Source of the DNA: Sphingomonadaceae bacterium
GTDB lineage: Bacteria; Pseudomonadota; Alphaproteobacteria; Sphingomonadales; Sphingomonadaceae
NCBI GenBank assembly: GCA_019239915.1
Contig: JAFAZF010000063.1
Location: 124,001-188,000, forward strand
Reading direction: 5' to 3'
Length of the DNA: 64,000 nt
The position numbers and the translations under genes were made by a program. Every line of letters starts with the position of its first letter. The stretch's first letter is position 1. This document shows positions 16,112-25,527 of the stretch, piece by piece. The notes beneath the pieces are model-generated. The model ran no database searches and was not told the DNA's origin. It was given only the letters and a program-made list of their open reading frames with translations.

Positions 16112-16894
16112 TCAGTCGAGCGTGGCCCGGCCGCCGCCGACCGGGATGGTGACCCCGGAGAGCCACGCGCCCGCGCGCGACGAGAGGTAGATCACCGCGC
16201 CCGCGATATCCTCGGGCGTGCCGAGACGATTGCCGACGGGCGAACCCATCTCGCCGACCTCTTCCGGGCTGTCGAGATCGACGACCGTGGCCAGCATGCG
16301 CGACGGGAAAGCGCCCGGCGCGATCGTGTTCACCGTAATATGATTGTCCGCGAGGAACTTGCCCATGTGGCGGCCCATGTGGATCAGCCCCGCCTTGGTC
16401 GCCGAATAGGGATAGCTTTCCCACAACGGCACCTTGAAGCCGTCCAGCGACGAGATGTTGATCACGCGTGCGGGATCGTCCTGCGCGCCGCCCGCCCGCA
16501 GCGCCGGCAGCAGTGCGCGGGTGAGATCGAACGGCGCGAGCAGGTTGAGCTTCAAGACCTTTTCGAAGCCTTTGCGGGGGAAGTGATCGATCGGCTCGCC
16601 CCAGGTGGTCCCGGCATTGTTGACGAGGATGTGAAGCGGACCGGCGGCGTTCACCGTTTCCGCCACTTTGACGATGCCGTCTTCGGTGCCGAGATCGGCG
16701 GCGACCGCATCGGCAACTCCGAAGGCGGACAGGCGCCGCGCTTCGGCCTCGACGTCCGCTGCCTTGCGCGAGACGATCGTCACCGCGACGCCGGCGCATA
16801 CCAGTCCCTCGGCGATCATCTGGCCGATGCCCGCCGAGCCGCCGGTCACCACCGCGCGCTTGCCGGCCACGTCGAACAGTCTGGCGATGTCCAT
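16112..16894 (-). CDS. Short-chain dehydrogenase/reductase (SDR)
   Basis: NAD(P)-dependent oxidoreductase of 260 residues. Cofactor motif TGGSAGIGQ near 18-26, NNAG near 92, and catalytic S..Y-x3-K in NISSLDGFK..YPYSATKAG. The C-terminal GVTIPVGGGRATLD closes the substrate pocket. SRK after strand 2 suggests NADP. Most similar in layout to beta-oxidation-type 3-hydroxyacyl dehydrogenases and related SDRs. Tightly packed in the minus operon (13 bases after the crotonase, 21 before the NMO-like gene). Confidence 0.88.
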   Translation of the reverse strand: MDIARLFDVAGKRAVVTGGSAGIGQMIAEGLVCAGVAVTIVSRKAADVEAEARRLSAFGVADAVAADLGTEDGIVKVAETVNAAGPLHILVNNAGTTWGEPIDHFPRKGFEKVLKLNLLAPFDLTRALLPALRAGGAQDDPARVINISSLDGFKVPLWESYPYSATKAGLIHMGRHMGKFLADNHITVNTIAPGAFPSRMLATVVDLDSPEEVGEMGSPVGNRLGTPEDIAGAVIYLSSRAGAWLSGVTIPVGGGRATLD

Positions 16895-16907
16895 GCCGCC
16901 GCTCCCG

Positions 16908-17705
16908 TCAGTTGTTGTCGTAGACCGGCCGGCGCTTCTCGACGAAGGCAGTGATGCCTTCGTGGAAATTGGCGTCGCGCGAGCAGAGTGTCTGGTTGCG
17001 GTCCTCGATTGCGAGCACCGCCTCGAGTCCTACCGCATCGATCGCGTAGTTGAGCGCGTCCTTGGTCAGCCTGAGACCGATCGGCGAGGCGTGCAGCATC
17101 TCGCCAACGAAATATTGGCCGGCCGTCTCGATCTCGTCGGGCTGGACGAGTCGGCTCGCCAGCCGCAGGTGGAGCGCCTCGTCGGCGGTGATGAAGCGGC
17201 CGGTGAGCATATAGTCCGCCGCCACCGCGCTGCCGACCATGCGCGGCAGGAAGTAGCTGACGCCGATGTCGCAGGCTGAGAGGCCCAGGCGGATGAAGGC
17301 GGCGTTCATCTTGGTGCGCGGCGTGACGATGCGGATGTCGCAGGCGAGCGCGATGGCGAAGCCGCCGCCGGAGGCCGGCCCGTCGACAAGCCCGACGATC
17401 GGCTGCGGGCAGCGCCGCATCGCGTTGACGATCTCGGCGATCCTGCGCTGGCTGACGAGCGCCTCGGTGACGGTGCGCTCGTGCGGTGCCTTGCGGTCCT
17501 GCTTGAGATCGAGGCCGGCCGAGAAGGCGCGCCCCGCCCCCTTCAGCACGACGACGCGTATGTCCGTCCGCCAGAACAGCGATACGAACAGCTCGCGCAG
17601 CGCGTCGACCAGCGCGGGGTTGAGCGCGTTGAGCTGATCGGGCCGGTTCATCGTCACGTTCAGGACGGCGCCGTCCTGTTCGACGATCAGGCAATCATCC
17701 GACAT
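16908..17705 (-). CDS. Enoyl-CoA hydratase/isomerase (crotonase) family
   Basis: Crotonase of 265 residues. Oxyanion segments are AFSAGLDLKQD (near 60) and GPASGGGFAIALACDI. LGLSACDIGVSYFLPRMVGS replaces the usual catalytic Glu region, giving a pattern seen in crotonases that act on larger CoA esters. Ends in FVEKRRPVYDN, a common C-terminus of the family. Sits directly downstream of the acyl-CoA dehydrogenase pair (10-base gap), as expected for a hydratase that uses their enoyl-CoA product. Confidence 0.87.
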   Translation of the reverse strand: MSDDCLIVEQDGAVLNVTMNRPDQLNALNPALVDALRELFVSLFWRTDIRVVVLKGAGRAFSAGLDLKQDRKAPHERTVTEALVSQRRIAEIVNAMRRCPQPIVGLVDGPASGGGFAIALACDIRIVTPRTKMNAAFIRLGLSACDIGVSYFLPRMVGSAVAADYMLTGRFITADEALHLRLASRLVQPDEIETAGQYFVGEMLHASPIGLRLTKDALNYAIDAVGLEAVLAIEDRNQTLCSRDANFHEGITAFVEKRRPVYDNN

Positions 17706-17715
17706 GCTTCATCTC

Positions 17716-18954
17716 CTACCGGCCCGCGCTCGCAGCGGTCGGGATCTGGTTGAACGGCAGGTCCTTGTCGACGCGAATGTCGGCGGGCAGCCCCAGCACA
17801 CGCTCGGCGATGATGTTGCGCAGCACCTCGTCGGAGCCACCCTCGATGCGCGTGGCGGGCGAGCGCAGCAGCATCGCCTGGAAGCGACCGCCGTCTACCG
17901 CAAGGCCCGGCTCCTCGATCAGCCCCGCCTCGCCCTCGAGATCGAGCGCGAACTGCGCCACCTCCTGCATCAGCGTGCCGGCGACGAGCTTGCCAATCGA
18001 ATTCTCCGGCCCCGGCTGTTCGCCGCGCGATAGTGCGGAGATCGAGCGGAAGGCGGAATAGCGCAGGCCGCTCGCCCGCATCGCGAATTGGGCGAGGCGC
18101 GAGGCGACCGCCGGATCGTCGAGCACGCCCAACTCGCGGCACAGCTCGAACAGCTCGGGCACGCCGGTGGGCATGCTGCCGCCGATCGACATGCGCTCGT
18201 TCATCAATGTGGTGAGCGCCACCGTCCAGCCTTGCCCCGGCGCGCCGAGCCGCTGCGCGTCGGGAATGCGCACGTCGGTGAAATAGACCTCGTTGAAGAC
18301 GCTCTCCTCGTTCATCTGCCAGATCGGCCGGATCTCGACGCCGGGCGACTTCATGTCGAGGAAGAACATCGTCAGGCCGCGGTGCTTGGCGACGGTCGGA
18401 TCGGTGCGGGTAATGAGCAGGCCCCAGTCCGCGTCGCGGGCCCCCGAAGTCCAGATCTTCTGACCGTTGATCACCCACTCGTCGCCCCGTTTCTCCGCCT
18501 TGGTGCGGATGCCCGCGAGATCGGAACCGGCAACCGGCTCCGAAAAGAGCTGGCACCAGATGTCCTCACCCGAAGCCAGGCGCGGCAGCAGGTGGCGCTT
18601 CTGCTCCTCGCTCGCCCAGGCCATTACGGTCGGGCCGCACATGCCCATGCCGATCGAGAATGGACCGGAAAGCTTGGAGTAGACCCCCTCTTCTTCCTGC
18701 CAGATCACATATTCCATGGGCGAAACGCCGGCGCCGCCATATTCCTTCGGCCACCGCGGCGCCGCCCAGCCGGCGTCGAACTTCTTCCTCTGCCAGGCTT
18801 TCGCCGCTGCGATGCGATCGACCGAGTGGAGGTGGAGATGGCCGAAGCCCGAGAGCTTGAGCTCGGCCTCCAGCGCGCGCGGCGCATTCTCGGCGATCCA
18901 CGCGCGCGCGCGGGCACGGAAGGCGGCTTCCTCGGGCGTATCGTCGAAGTTCAT
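17716..18954 (-). CDS. Acyl-CoA dehydrogenase, subunit with EGG-type catalytic loop (pair A)
   Basis: FAD flavoprotein of 412 residues that oxidises an acyl-CoA to the 2-enoyl-CoA. N-terminal helical domain (EEAAFRARARAWIAENAP), beta domain (WCQLFSEPVAGSDLAGIRTKAE..GQKIWTSGA) and C-terminal domain with RIEGGSDEVLRNIIAERVLG, where the catalytic-base segment of the family lies. Start ATG 18954 (MNFDDTPEEAAF), overlapping the stop of the companion gene by four bases. The adjacency of a long and a short, divergent acyl-CoA dehydrogenase is typical of heteromeric alpha2beta2 enzymes acting on steroid or isoprenoid side chains; that use here is inference. Confidence 0.9.
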   Translation of the reverse strand: MNFDDTPEEAAFRARARAWIAENAPRALEAELKLSGFGHLHLHSVDRIAAAKAWQRKKFDAGWAAPRWPKEYGGAGVSPMEYVIWQEEEGVYSKLSGPFSIGMGMCGPTVMAWASEEQKRHLLPRLASGEDIWCQLFSEPVAGSDLAGIRTKAEKRGDEWVINGQKIWTSGARDADWGLLITRTDPTVAKHRGLTMFFLDMKSPGVEIRPIWQMNEESVFNEVYFTDVRIPDAQRLGAPGQGWTVALTTLMNERMSIGGSMPTGVPELFELCRELGVLDDPAVASRLAQFAMRASGLRYSAFRSISALSRGEQPGPENSIGKLVAGTLMQEVAQFALDLEGEAGLIEEPGLAVDGGRFQAMLLRSPATRIEGGSDEVLRNIIAERVLGLPADIRVDKDLPFNQIPTAASAGR

Positions 18955-20057
18955 GCGGCCCTCCCATAAGCGGCGACCAGCTTGCGTTCCCACAGCGGCG
19001 ACGTCCCCAGCACCGATGCCAGGTAGCGCGCGCGCCGATAGTGGAGATGACAGTCGAATTCCCAGGTGAAGCCCATGCCGCCATGGGTCTGGATATTGTT
19101 GGCGGAGCAGAGCTTGTAGGCCTGGATCGCCGCCACCCGCGCGGACGCAGCGGCAAGCGGCAGCTGCGGCGCGTTAGTCGCCAGCGCCCAAGCACCGTAA
19201 TAGGCGTTGGATCGGGCGAGCTCGAGCGAGACGTACATGTCGGCGAGCATATGCTTGATCGCCTGGAAGCTGCCGATCGGGCGCCCGAAGGCATAGCGTC
19301 CGAGCGCGTAGTCGCGTGCCATGTCGAGTGCCGCCTGCGCGCCGCCGATCTGCTCGAACGCGACCAGCACCGCGGCGCGATCGCGCATCGCGGAGAGCAG
19401 CGCCCAGCCCTCGCCGCATGCGCCGAGCAGCTCGCAGCGCGCGCCGTCGAAGCGGATCTCCGCCTGCTTGCGTGATGGATCGACGGCCTTGAGCGGCCGC
19501 CGCTCCACGCCCGGCGCGGAAAGGTCGACGAGGAACAGCCCGATGCCGTCGAGAGCCTGCGCGACGACGATCGCCACATCGGCAGCAAGACCGTCCGACA
19601 CCGGCCGCTTGATCCCCGAAAGCCTGCCGTCGGAGACGCGCGCCGTGATCGTCTCGGGCACAGCCTCGCCGACGGCTTCCGCGACCGCGATGGTCGCGAT
19701 GGTGGCACCGCTCGCCAGCCTCGGCAGCCATTCCTGCTTCTGCGCATGGCTGCCCGCGATCATGATCAGTTCGGCGGCCTGATAGATGGAGGAGACCGCC
19801 GGCAGCGGCGCGAGTACGCGTCCTGCCTCCTCGGCGACCAGGCAGAGCTCGAGATAGCCCGCGCCGACGCCGCCCATGTCTTCCGGAATGGCGGCCGCGA
19901 GGAAGCCCTGCTCCGACACCTGCTTCCACAGCTCCGCGTCATGGCTCGCATCCGATGCGATCAGCGCCCGCACCGTGGAGACCGGGCAGGCGCGCTCGAA
20001 GAATCGTCGGACCTCGCCTTGGAGCGCGCGCTGCTCCTCGGAAAAATCGAACTGCAT
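18951..20057 (-). CDS. Acyl-CoA dehydrogenase, partner subunit (pair A)
   Basis: Divergent acyl-CoA dehydrogenase-like protein of 368 residues. N-terminus QFDFSEEQRALQGEVRRFFE and PEDMGGVGAGYLELCLVAEEAG are standard. The middle domain is poorly conserved and lacks the canonical FAD/substrate motif. The end is GGMGFTWEFDCHLHYRRARYL without the YEGT/EGG segment of catalytic subunits. This suggests it forms the structural half of a heteromer with the product of 17716, to which it is translationally coupled. Start ATG 20057. The stop-to-start distance from the upstream SDR is 4 bases. Confidence 0.88.
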   Translation of the reverse strand: MQFDFSEEQRALQGEVRRFFERACPVSTVRALIASDASHDAELWKQVSEQGFLAAAIPEDMGGVGAGYLELCLVAEEAGRVLAPLPAVSSIYQAAELIMIAGSHAQKQEWLPRLASGATIATIAVAEAVGEAVPETITARVSDGRLSGIKRPVSDGLAADVAIVVAQALDGIGLFLVDLSAPGVERRPLKAVDPSRKQAEIRFDGARCELLGACGEGWALLSAMRDRAAVLVAFEQIGGAQAALDMARDYALGRYAFGRPIGSFQAIKHMLADMYVSLELARSNAYYGAWALATNAPQLPLAAASARVAAIQAYKLCSANNIQTHGGMGFTWEFDCHLHYRRARYLASVLGTSPLWERKLVAAYGRAA

Positions 20058-20061
20058 GGCC

Positions 20062-20862
20062 TCACCTCTCCGCGGGCTTGTTGAAGCTCGCCTGCGATCC
20101 ACCGGTAAGCTGCGAGCCGCCGTCGCAGCGAACGATCGCGCCCGTGATGTAGCGGGCATGATCGGTGCACAGGAACACCGCGAGATCGGCGATATCGCGC
20201 TTCTCGCCATAGGTGCCGAGCGGGATCGTCGCCTTGTAGGCGGCTTCCATCTCGCCCGTCGGCGTGAGGCGGCGCATGCCTTCGGTGTCGGCGATCGGGC
20301 CGGGCGAGATGCCGTTCACGCGAATGCCCTCCGGTCCCCATTCCATCGCGAGGCACTGCGTCACCATGTTGACGCCCGCCTTGGCGGCGCAGGCATGGAC
20401 CTGGTTCAGCATCGGCTGCTCGGCCTGCCCCGCCGTGATCGCGATCAGCGAGGCGCCCGGCTTGCGAAGATGCGGGTAGCTCGCGCGGAAGACGTTGAAG
20501 GTGCCGAGCAGATCGATGTCGACCACTGTCTTGAAGCCGTTGGCGGAAAGCTGACTCGCGGGCGCGACGAAATTGCCGGCGGCGCCGGACAGCACGATGT
20601 CGACCGGGCCGTAGCGCTTCACGGTCTCGCCCAAGGCGACATCGATCGCCGCGAAGTCGCGGACGTCGGCGGCGAGCCCGAACGCTTCGTGGCCCGCATC
20701 GCGAAGCCCCTGCGCCGCCGCCTCGATCTTGTCGGCCGAGCGACTGATCAGCGCGACCTTCGCGCCTGCCTCGGCGAACCCCAGCGCCACGCCCAGGTTG
20801 ATCCCGCTCGATCCGCCGGCGACGAACGCGACCTTGCCGGATAGACTGCTTTCCAATGCCAT
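20062..20862 (-). CDS. Short-chain dehydrogenase/reductase, 2,4-dienoyl-CoA reductase-like
   Basis: SDR of 266 residues. Cofactor motif AGGSSGINLG near 15-24 with SRSADK after strand 2 (NADP-type). The catalytic tyrosine typical of SDRs is not in a Y-x3-K setting: where YxxxK is expected the sequence is QVHACAAKAGVNM, as in peroxisomal-type 2,4-dienoyl-CoA reductases and related SDRs. GAAGNFVAPASQLS also matches that group. Start ATG 20862 with AGGAG upstream. First gene of the six-gene minus operon; divergent from the nitroreductase, with a palindrome between them. Confidence 0.85.
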   Translation of the reverse strand: MALESSLSGKVAFVAGGSSGINLGVALGFAEAGAKVALISRSADKIEAAAQGLRDAGHEAFGLAADVRDFAAIDVALGETVKRYGPVDIVLSGAAGNFVAPASQLSANGFKTVVDIDLLGTFNVFRASYPHLRKPGASLIAITAGQAEQPMLNQVHACAAKAGVNMVTQCLAMEWGPEGIRVNGISPGPIADTEGMRRLTPTGEMEAAYKATIPLGTYGEKRDIADLAVFLCTDHARYITGAIVRCDGGSQLTGGSQASFNKPAER

Positions 20863-20897
20863 CGGGAATCTCCTCTTCCTTCGCCCGCAAATCATAG

Positions 20898-20910
20898 ATA
20901 ATGGCATTAT
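20898..20910. promoter_or_regulatory. Palindrome ATAATG-G-CATTAT between divergent operons
   Basis: Perfect 6-bp arms around one base, in the 80-base gap between the SDR-led minus operon (start 20862) and the nitroreductase-led plus operon (start 20943). Markedly AT-rich in a GC-rich background. A candidate operator for a shared regulator of both operons; none is encoded directly beside it. Confidence 0.5.
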
Positions 20911-20942
20911 GCACGCGAAATATTTTGCTTCGGGAGATTAGA

Positions 20943-22621
<1,679 letters not shown>

Positions 22622-22631
22622 GGACGCGATC

Positions 22632-23366
22632 ATGGCGCTCGTCCTGCTCGCGATCGAGGATGGCCTTGCCCGGCTGACCCTCAACCGGCCCGAGAAGCTC
22701 AATGCGCTCTCCGGCGAAGCCTTCCACGAGATCGACGCGCACCTCTGCGCGATCGAGCAGGCCGAGGTCGGCTGCGTGCTGCTCTCCGGCGCGGGCCGCA
22801 GTTTCTGCGCCGGCCACGACCTCGACGGCATCGCCGGCGGATCGGAGGGGATCGAGGTCGGGCGCCATGAGAGCGCGGTGATCGAACGCCTGGCGGCGCT
22901 GCCGATGCCGGTGGTCGCGGCAGTGCGCGGCCATTGCCTCACCGGCGGGCTCGAGCTCGCGCTCGGCGCCGACATCGTCATCGCCGCTGAGGACGCCAAG
23001 TTCGCCGACACCCACGCCAAGTGGGATCTGGTGCCGATCTGGGGCCTGTCGCAGCGGCTGCCGCGCCGCGTCGGCCTCGCCAAGGCCTATGAGATGGTGT
23101 TCGCGTCGCGCACCTACTCGGGCGTCGAGGCGGTGGCGATGGGCCTTGCCAACTTTGCGGTTCCCGCCGATCGCCTCGACGAGGAGGCGACGCGCTTTTG
23201 CCGCGACATCCTCGCCAACGCCGGGCGCGCGAACCGTGCGTTCAAGACGCTGGTGGCGAAGACCGAAGAGCTGACCCTCGCGTACGGCCTGCGCTATGAA
23301 CTCGATCACACGGAAGGGCGCGGTCCGGAGATGGCCGAACGCATCGCGCGCATGCGCAAGAAATAG
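22632..23366 (+). CDS. Enoyl-CoA hydratase (crotonase), DTH/WGL-type
   Basis: Crotonase of 244 residues. The first catalytic Glu is retained (TGGLELALGADI), but the second catalytic position (PEI in rat mitochondrial hydratase) reads ADTHAK. It is followed by VPIWGLSQRLPRRVG instead of IPGAGGTQRL. The same pattern occurs in the crotonases at 24305 and 30625, so these form a subgroup. Starts ATG 22632, 10 bases after the NMO-like gene. Possibly a hydratase for branched or polycyclic enoyl-CoA. Confidence 0.88.
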   Translation: MALVLLAIEDGLARLTLNRPEKLNALSGEAFHEIDAHLCAIEQAEVGCVLLSGAGRSFCAGHDLDGIAGGSEGIEVGRHESAVIERLAALPMPVVAAVRGHCLTGGLELALGADIVIAAEDAKFADTHAKWDLVPIWGLSQRLPRRVGLAKAYEMVFASRTYSGVEAVAMGLANFAVPADRLDEEATRFCRDILANAGRANRAFKTLVAKTEELTLAYGLRYELDHTEGRGPEMAERIARMRKK

Positions 23367-24288
23367 GGGCGGAACGACGTCGACTCTTCTCACCGACGCG
23401 GTCCTGAGCGAGATCGGCCGCAGCACGGCGCCGCGCCACGGCCTCGTCACCGCCGATCAGATCGCGAAATTCTGCGCGGCGGTCGACGATCGCAACCCGC
23501 TCTATCTCGATGCCGCCGCGGCGCGGGCGGCCGGCCATGCCGACGTCATCGCGCCGCCGCTGTTCGCGGCCGCGGCCACGCGCCCGGTGCCGGCCCGCTC
23601 GGGGCTGCTCGCCGACGGCCAGTACGACACGCTCGCGCCGCCGGGCCTCACCCATCTTCAGACGATGCTCGCCGGCCAGCATTGGGAGATCTGCCGCCCC
23701 GCCGTGGCCGGCGAACGGGTGATCGAGGAAGGCACCACGCGCTCGATCACCGAACGGCAAGGCGCCACCGACCCGGTCGTGTTCGTCGAGAAGGAGGCGG
23801 TGATCCGCAGCGCCGATCGCGGAGACGCGATCGAGAGGAGCGTCGCCACGCTGATCCTGCGCGACCCGCCGCTGCCGCTGCCGCCCGTTGCCGGCGAGAC
23901 CGCGACGAAGGGAAGCGCGGGCGCGGCAACGAGCCGCCTGCCCGACGGCAGCCTCGTCAAACGGCCGGACATGATTACGCTCTTCATGTTCGCCGCGACG
24001 ATCTGGGCGGTGCACCGCATCCATTGGGACGCGCCCTATGCCCGCAGCGAGGGTCTGCCGGCGCCGGTGCTGCCGGGCTGGATGCTTGCGAGCTATCTGG
24101 CGCAGCGCGCTCGGGGCGCAGCACCAGAAGGGAAGCATCTCGCCGGGCTGGCGGTGCGCTATCGCGCGATCGCCCACCCCGACGACATCCTTACCTGCCG
24201 CGCCACCAGCGAGGCCGAACCCGAGCTGACGATCACCAACCAGCACGAGACCGTAGTCGTGAACGGCAAGGCGACCTTCGCGCGCTGA
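23296..24288 (+). CDS. Hotdog-fold (FAS1-like/MaoC-type) acyl-CoA hydratase; start uncertain
   Basis: Two-hotdog protein of about 305-330 residues. The N-terminal half has DDRNPLYLDAAAARAAGHAD and VIAPPLFAAA. The C-terminal half has HWDAPYARSEGLPAPVLPG, where His/Asp of MaoC-type hydratases lie. Probably hydrates a 2-enoyl-CoA. The start is puzzling: homology begins at about TSTLLTDAVLSEIG (near 23374), yet there is no ATG, GTG or TTG there. The first ATG in frame (23296) lies inside the upstream crotonase. A non-canonical start (ACG 23374 or 23377, after GGGGCGGA) is possible. Confidence 0.75.
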   Translation: MNSITRKGAVRRWPNASRACARNRGGTTSTLLTDAVLSEIGRSTAPRHGLVTADQIAKFCAAVDDRNPLYLDAAAARAAGHADVIAPPLFAAAATRPVPARSGLLADGQYDTLAPPGLTHLQTMLAGQHWEICRPAVAGERVIEEGTTRSITERQGATDPVVFVEKEAVIRSADRGDAIERSVATLILRDPPLPLPPVAGETATKGSAGAATSRLPDGSLVKRPDMITLFMFAATIWAVHRIHWDAPYARSEGLPAPVLPGWMLASYLAQRARGAAPEGKHLAGLAVRYRAIAHPDDILTCRATSEAEPELTITNQHETVVVNGKATFAR

Positions 24289-24304
24289 CCGCTACTGCGT
24301 GCGG

Positions 24305-25087
24305 CTACTGCGTGCGCCCGCGCGCCTGCACCGCGGCGCGGCGCTGCTCGACCGCTTCGGGTGTGACCTTCGAATTGGCGCTCGACGAACGCTCATGCTC
24401 GAGCGCCATCGCATCGCCGAAGCTGCGGCTGTAGCCGTCATTGATGAGCTGCTTGTAGGCGACCGAAAAGGCGGAATCGATCGTCGCCATGTCGGCCGCC
24501 AGCCGCCGGCAGGTCGCGAGCAGCTCGTCGGCCGGCACGACGCGGTTGACGAGCCCCCAGCGCTCGGCGGTGGCGGCGTCGAGGAAATTGCCGGACAGCG
24601 ACAACTCCTTGGCCCGAGCGATGCCGATCAGCCGCGACAGCTTCTGCGACAGTCCCCAGCCCGGCATGATGCCGACGCGCGCATGGGTATCGGCGAAGCG
24701 CGCATTCTCGGACGCGATCAGCACATCGCAGGCGAGCGCGACCTCGAAGCCGCCGGTGATCGCGACGCCGTTGATCGCCCCGATCACGGGCTTGCGGCAG
24801 GTCTCGATCGCCTTGACGGGGTTCTCGTCGGCGCCTTCTGCATTGGCGGCGCCGAGCGCGCCCGGTTCGGACCCGAGCTCCTTCAGATCGAGCCCGGCGG
24901 TGAACGCCTTCGTGCCTGCGCCGGTAAGGATCACGACGCGCACCTCGTCATCGCGGTCGAGCGCGGTCATCACCTGGTAGAGCTTCGAGCGCAGCGCCTT
25001 CGAGAGTGCGTTCATCGCGTTCGGCCGGTTGAGCGTGACGAGCGCCACGCCGTCCTCCTTCTCGACCAGGATGATGTCGTCGCTCAT
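24305..25087 (-). CDS. Enoyl-CoA hydratase (crotonase), DTH/WGL-type
   Basis: Crotonase of 260 residues. GGFEVALACDV keeps the first catalytic Glu. ADTHARVGIMPGWGLSQKL shows the His substitution and WGL motif shared with 22632 and 30625. AFTAGLDLKELG forms the other half of the oxyanion hole. Start ATG 25087 (MSDDIILVEKEDG); the frame upstream is non-coding. A single gene, convergent with the plus operon 20943-24288 (16-base gap) and divergent from the decayed region at 25226. Confidence 0.88.
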   Translation of the reverse strand: MSDDIILVEKEDGVALVTLNRPNAMNALSKALRSKLYQVMTALDRDDEVRVVILTGAGTKAFTAGLDLKELGSEPGALGAANAEGADENPVKAIETCRKPVIGAINGVAITGGFEVALACDVLIASENARFADTHARVGIMPGWGLSQKLSRLIGIARAKELSLSGNFLDAATAERWGLVNRVVPADELLATCRRLAADMATIDSAFSVAYKQLINDGYSRSFGDAMALEHERSSSANSKVTPEAVEQRRAAVQARGRTQ

Positions 25088-25225
25088 TCGATGCTCTCCC
25101 GCTGACCGCGCCTGCCGCGCCGCACGGTAGGGAGGCGTCTCCGGCGAGGCAACCGCCGGCTTGCGGTTCGCTCGGCCACCGTTAGGCTGACGGCGCGACC
25201 CGGCGATAGCGGGCGCGCAGGAGAC

Positions 25226-25320
25226 CAAACGCATGTAGCGTACGGCCAAGTCGTTCTGCCGCATCTGCGCTGGCTTCTGCGGCATGGTGCCGACGATCGA
25301 CGAGGACGAGCGGGTCACCG
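25226..25320 (+). pseudogene. Remnant N-terminus of a molybdopterin oxidoreductase
   Basis: After CAGGAG (an SD) and ATG 25233 comes an immediate TAG, then codons for RTAKSFCRICAGFCGMVP and TIDEDERVT. The C-x2-C-x3-C of FCRICAGFC is the [4Fe-4S] ligand motif that opens formate-dehydrogenase/NarB-like molybdopterin oxidoreductases. Only about 30 codons survive before the reading is lost near 25320. The stop directly after the start, together with the truncation, marks it as dead. Confidence 0.7.
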
Positions 25321-25524
25321 CGACACCATGGCCAAGCTCGCGCATCCGAAGCGAGTTGCCGCCAGCTTGCCGATCCATACGATGGCGGCTTTGGTTTTGC
25401 CGAGGAGTATGACATCGAGCGCAAGTTCCGCGAGGCGCGGCGCTACCAAGTGGCGCCGATCTCGACCAATCTCATCCCGAGCCATGTCGCGACGCATGTG
25501 CTCGGCTTGCCGAAGAGCTTCTGA
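25321..25524 (+). pseudogene. Remnant C-terminus of an acyl-CoA dehydrogenase
   Basis: From 25381 one frame reads DGGFGFAEEYDIERKFREAR and RYQVAPISTNLIPSHVATHVLGLPKSF then stop at 25522-25524. This is the typical last 45 residues of an acyl-CoA dehydrogenase. Upstream pieces (MAKL at about 25328, ASEAS at about 25342) match the preceding helix but fall in different frames, so there have been frameshifts and small deletions. About 65 of some 380 codons remain. It abuts the molybdopterin remnant, implying that a deletion fused the two. Confidence 0.75.
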
Positions 25525-25527
25525 ACG

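Noticed and set aside
14867-16954. Plus-strand open frame of 695 codons opposite the NMO and SDR genes
   Set aside because: Antisense to two clear genes, begins inside the crotonase and crosses an inverted repeat; composition is not protein-like.
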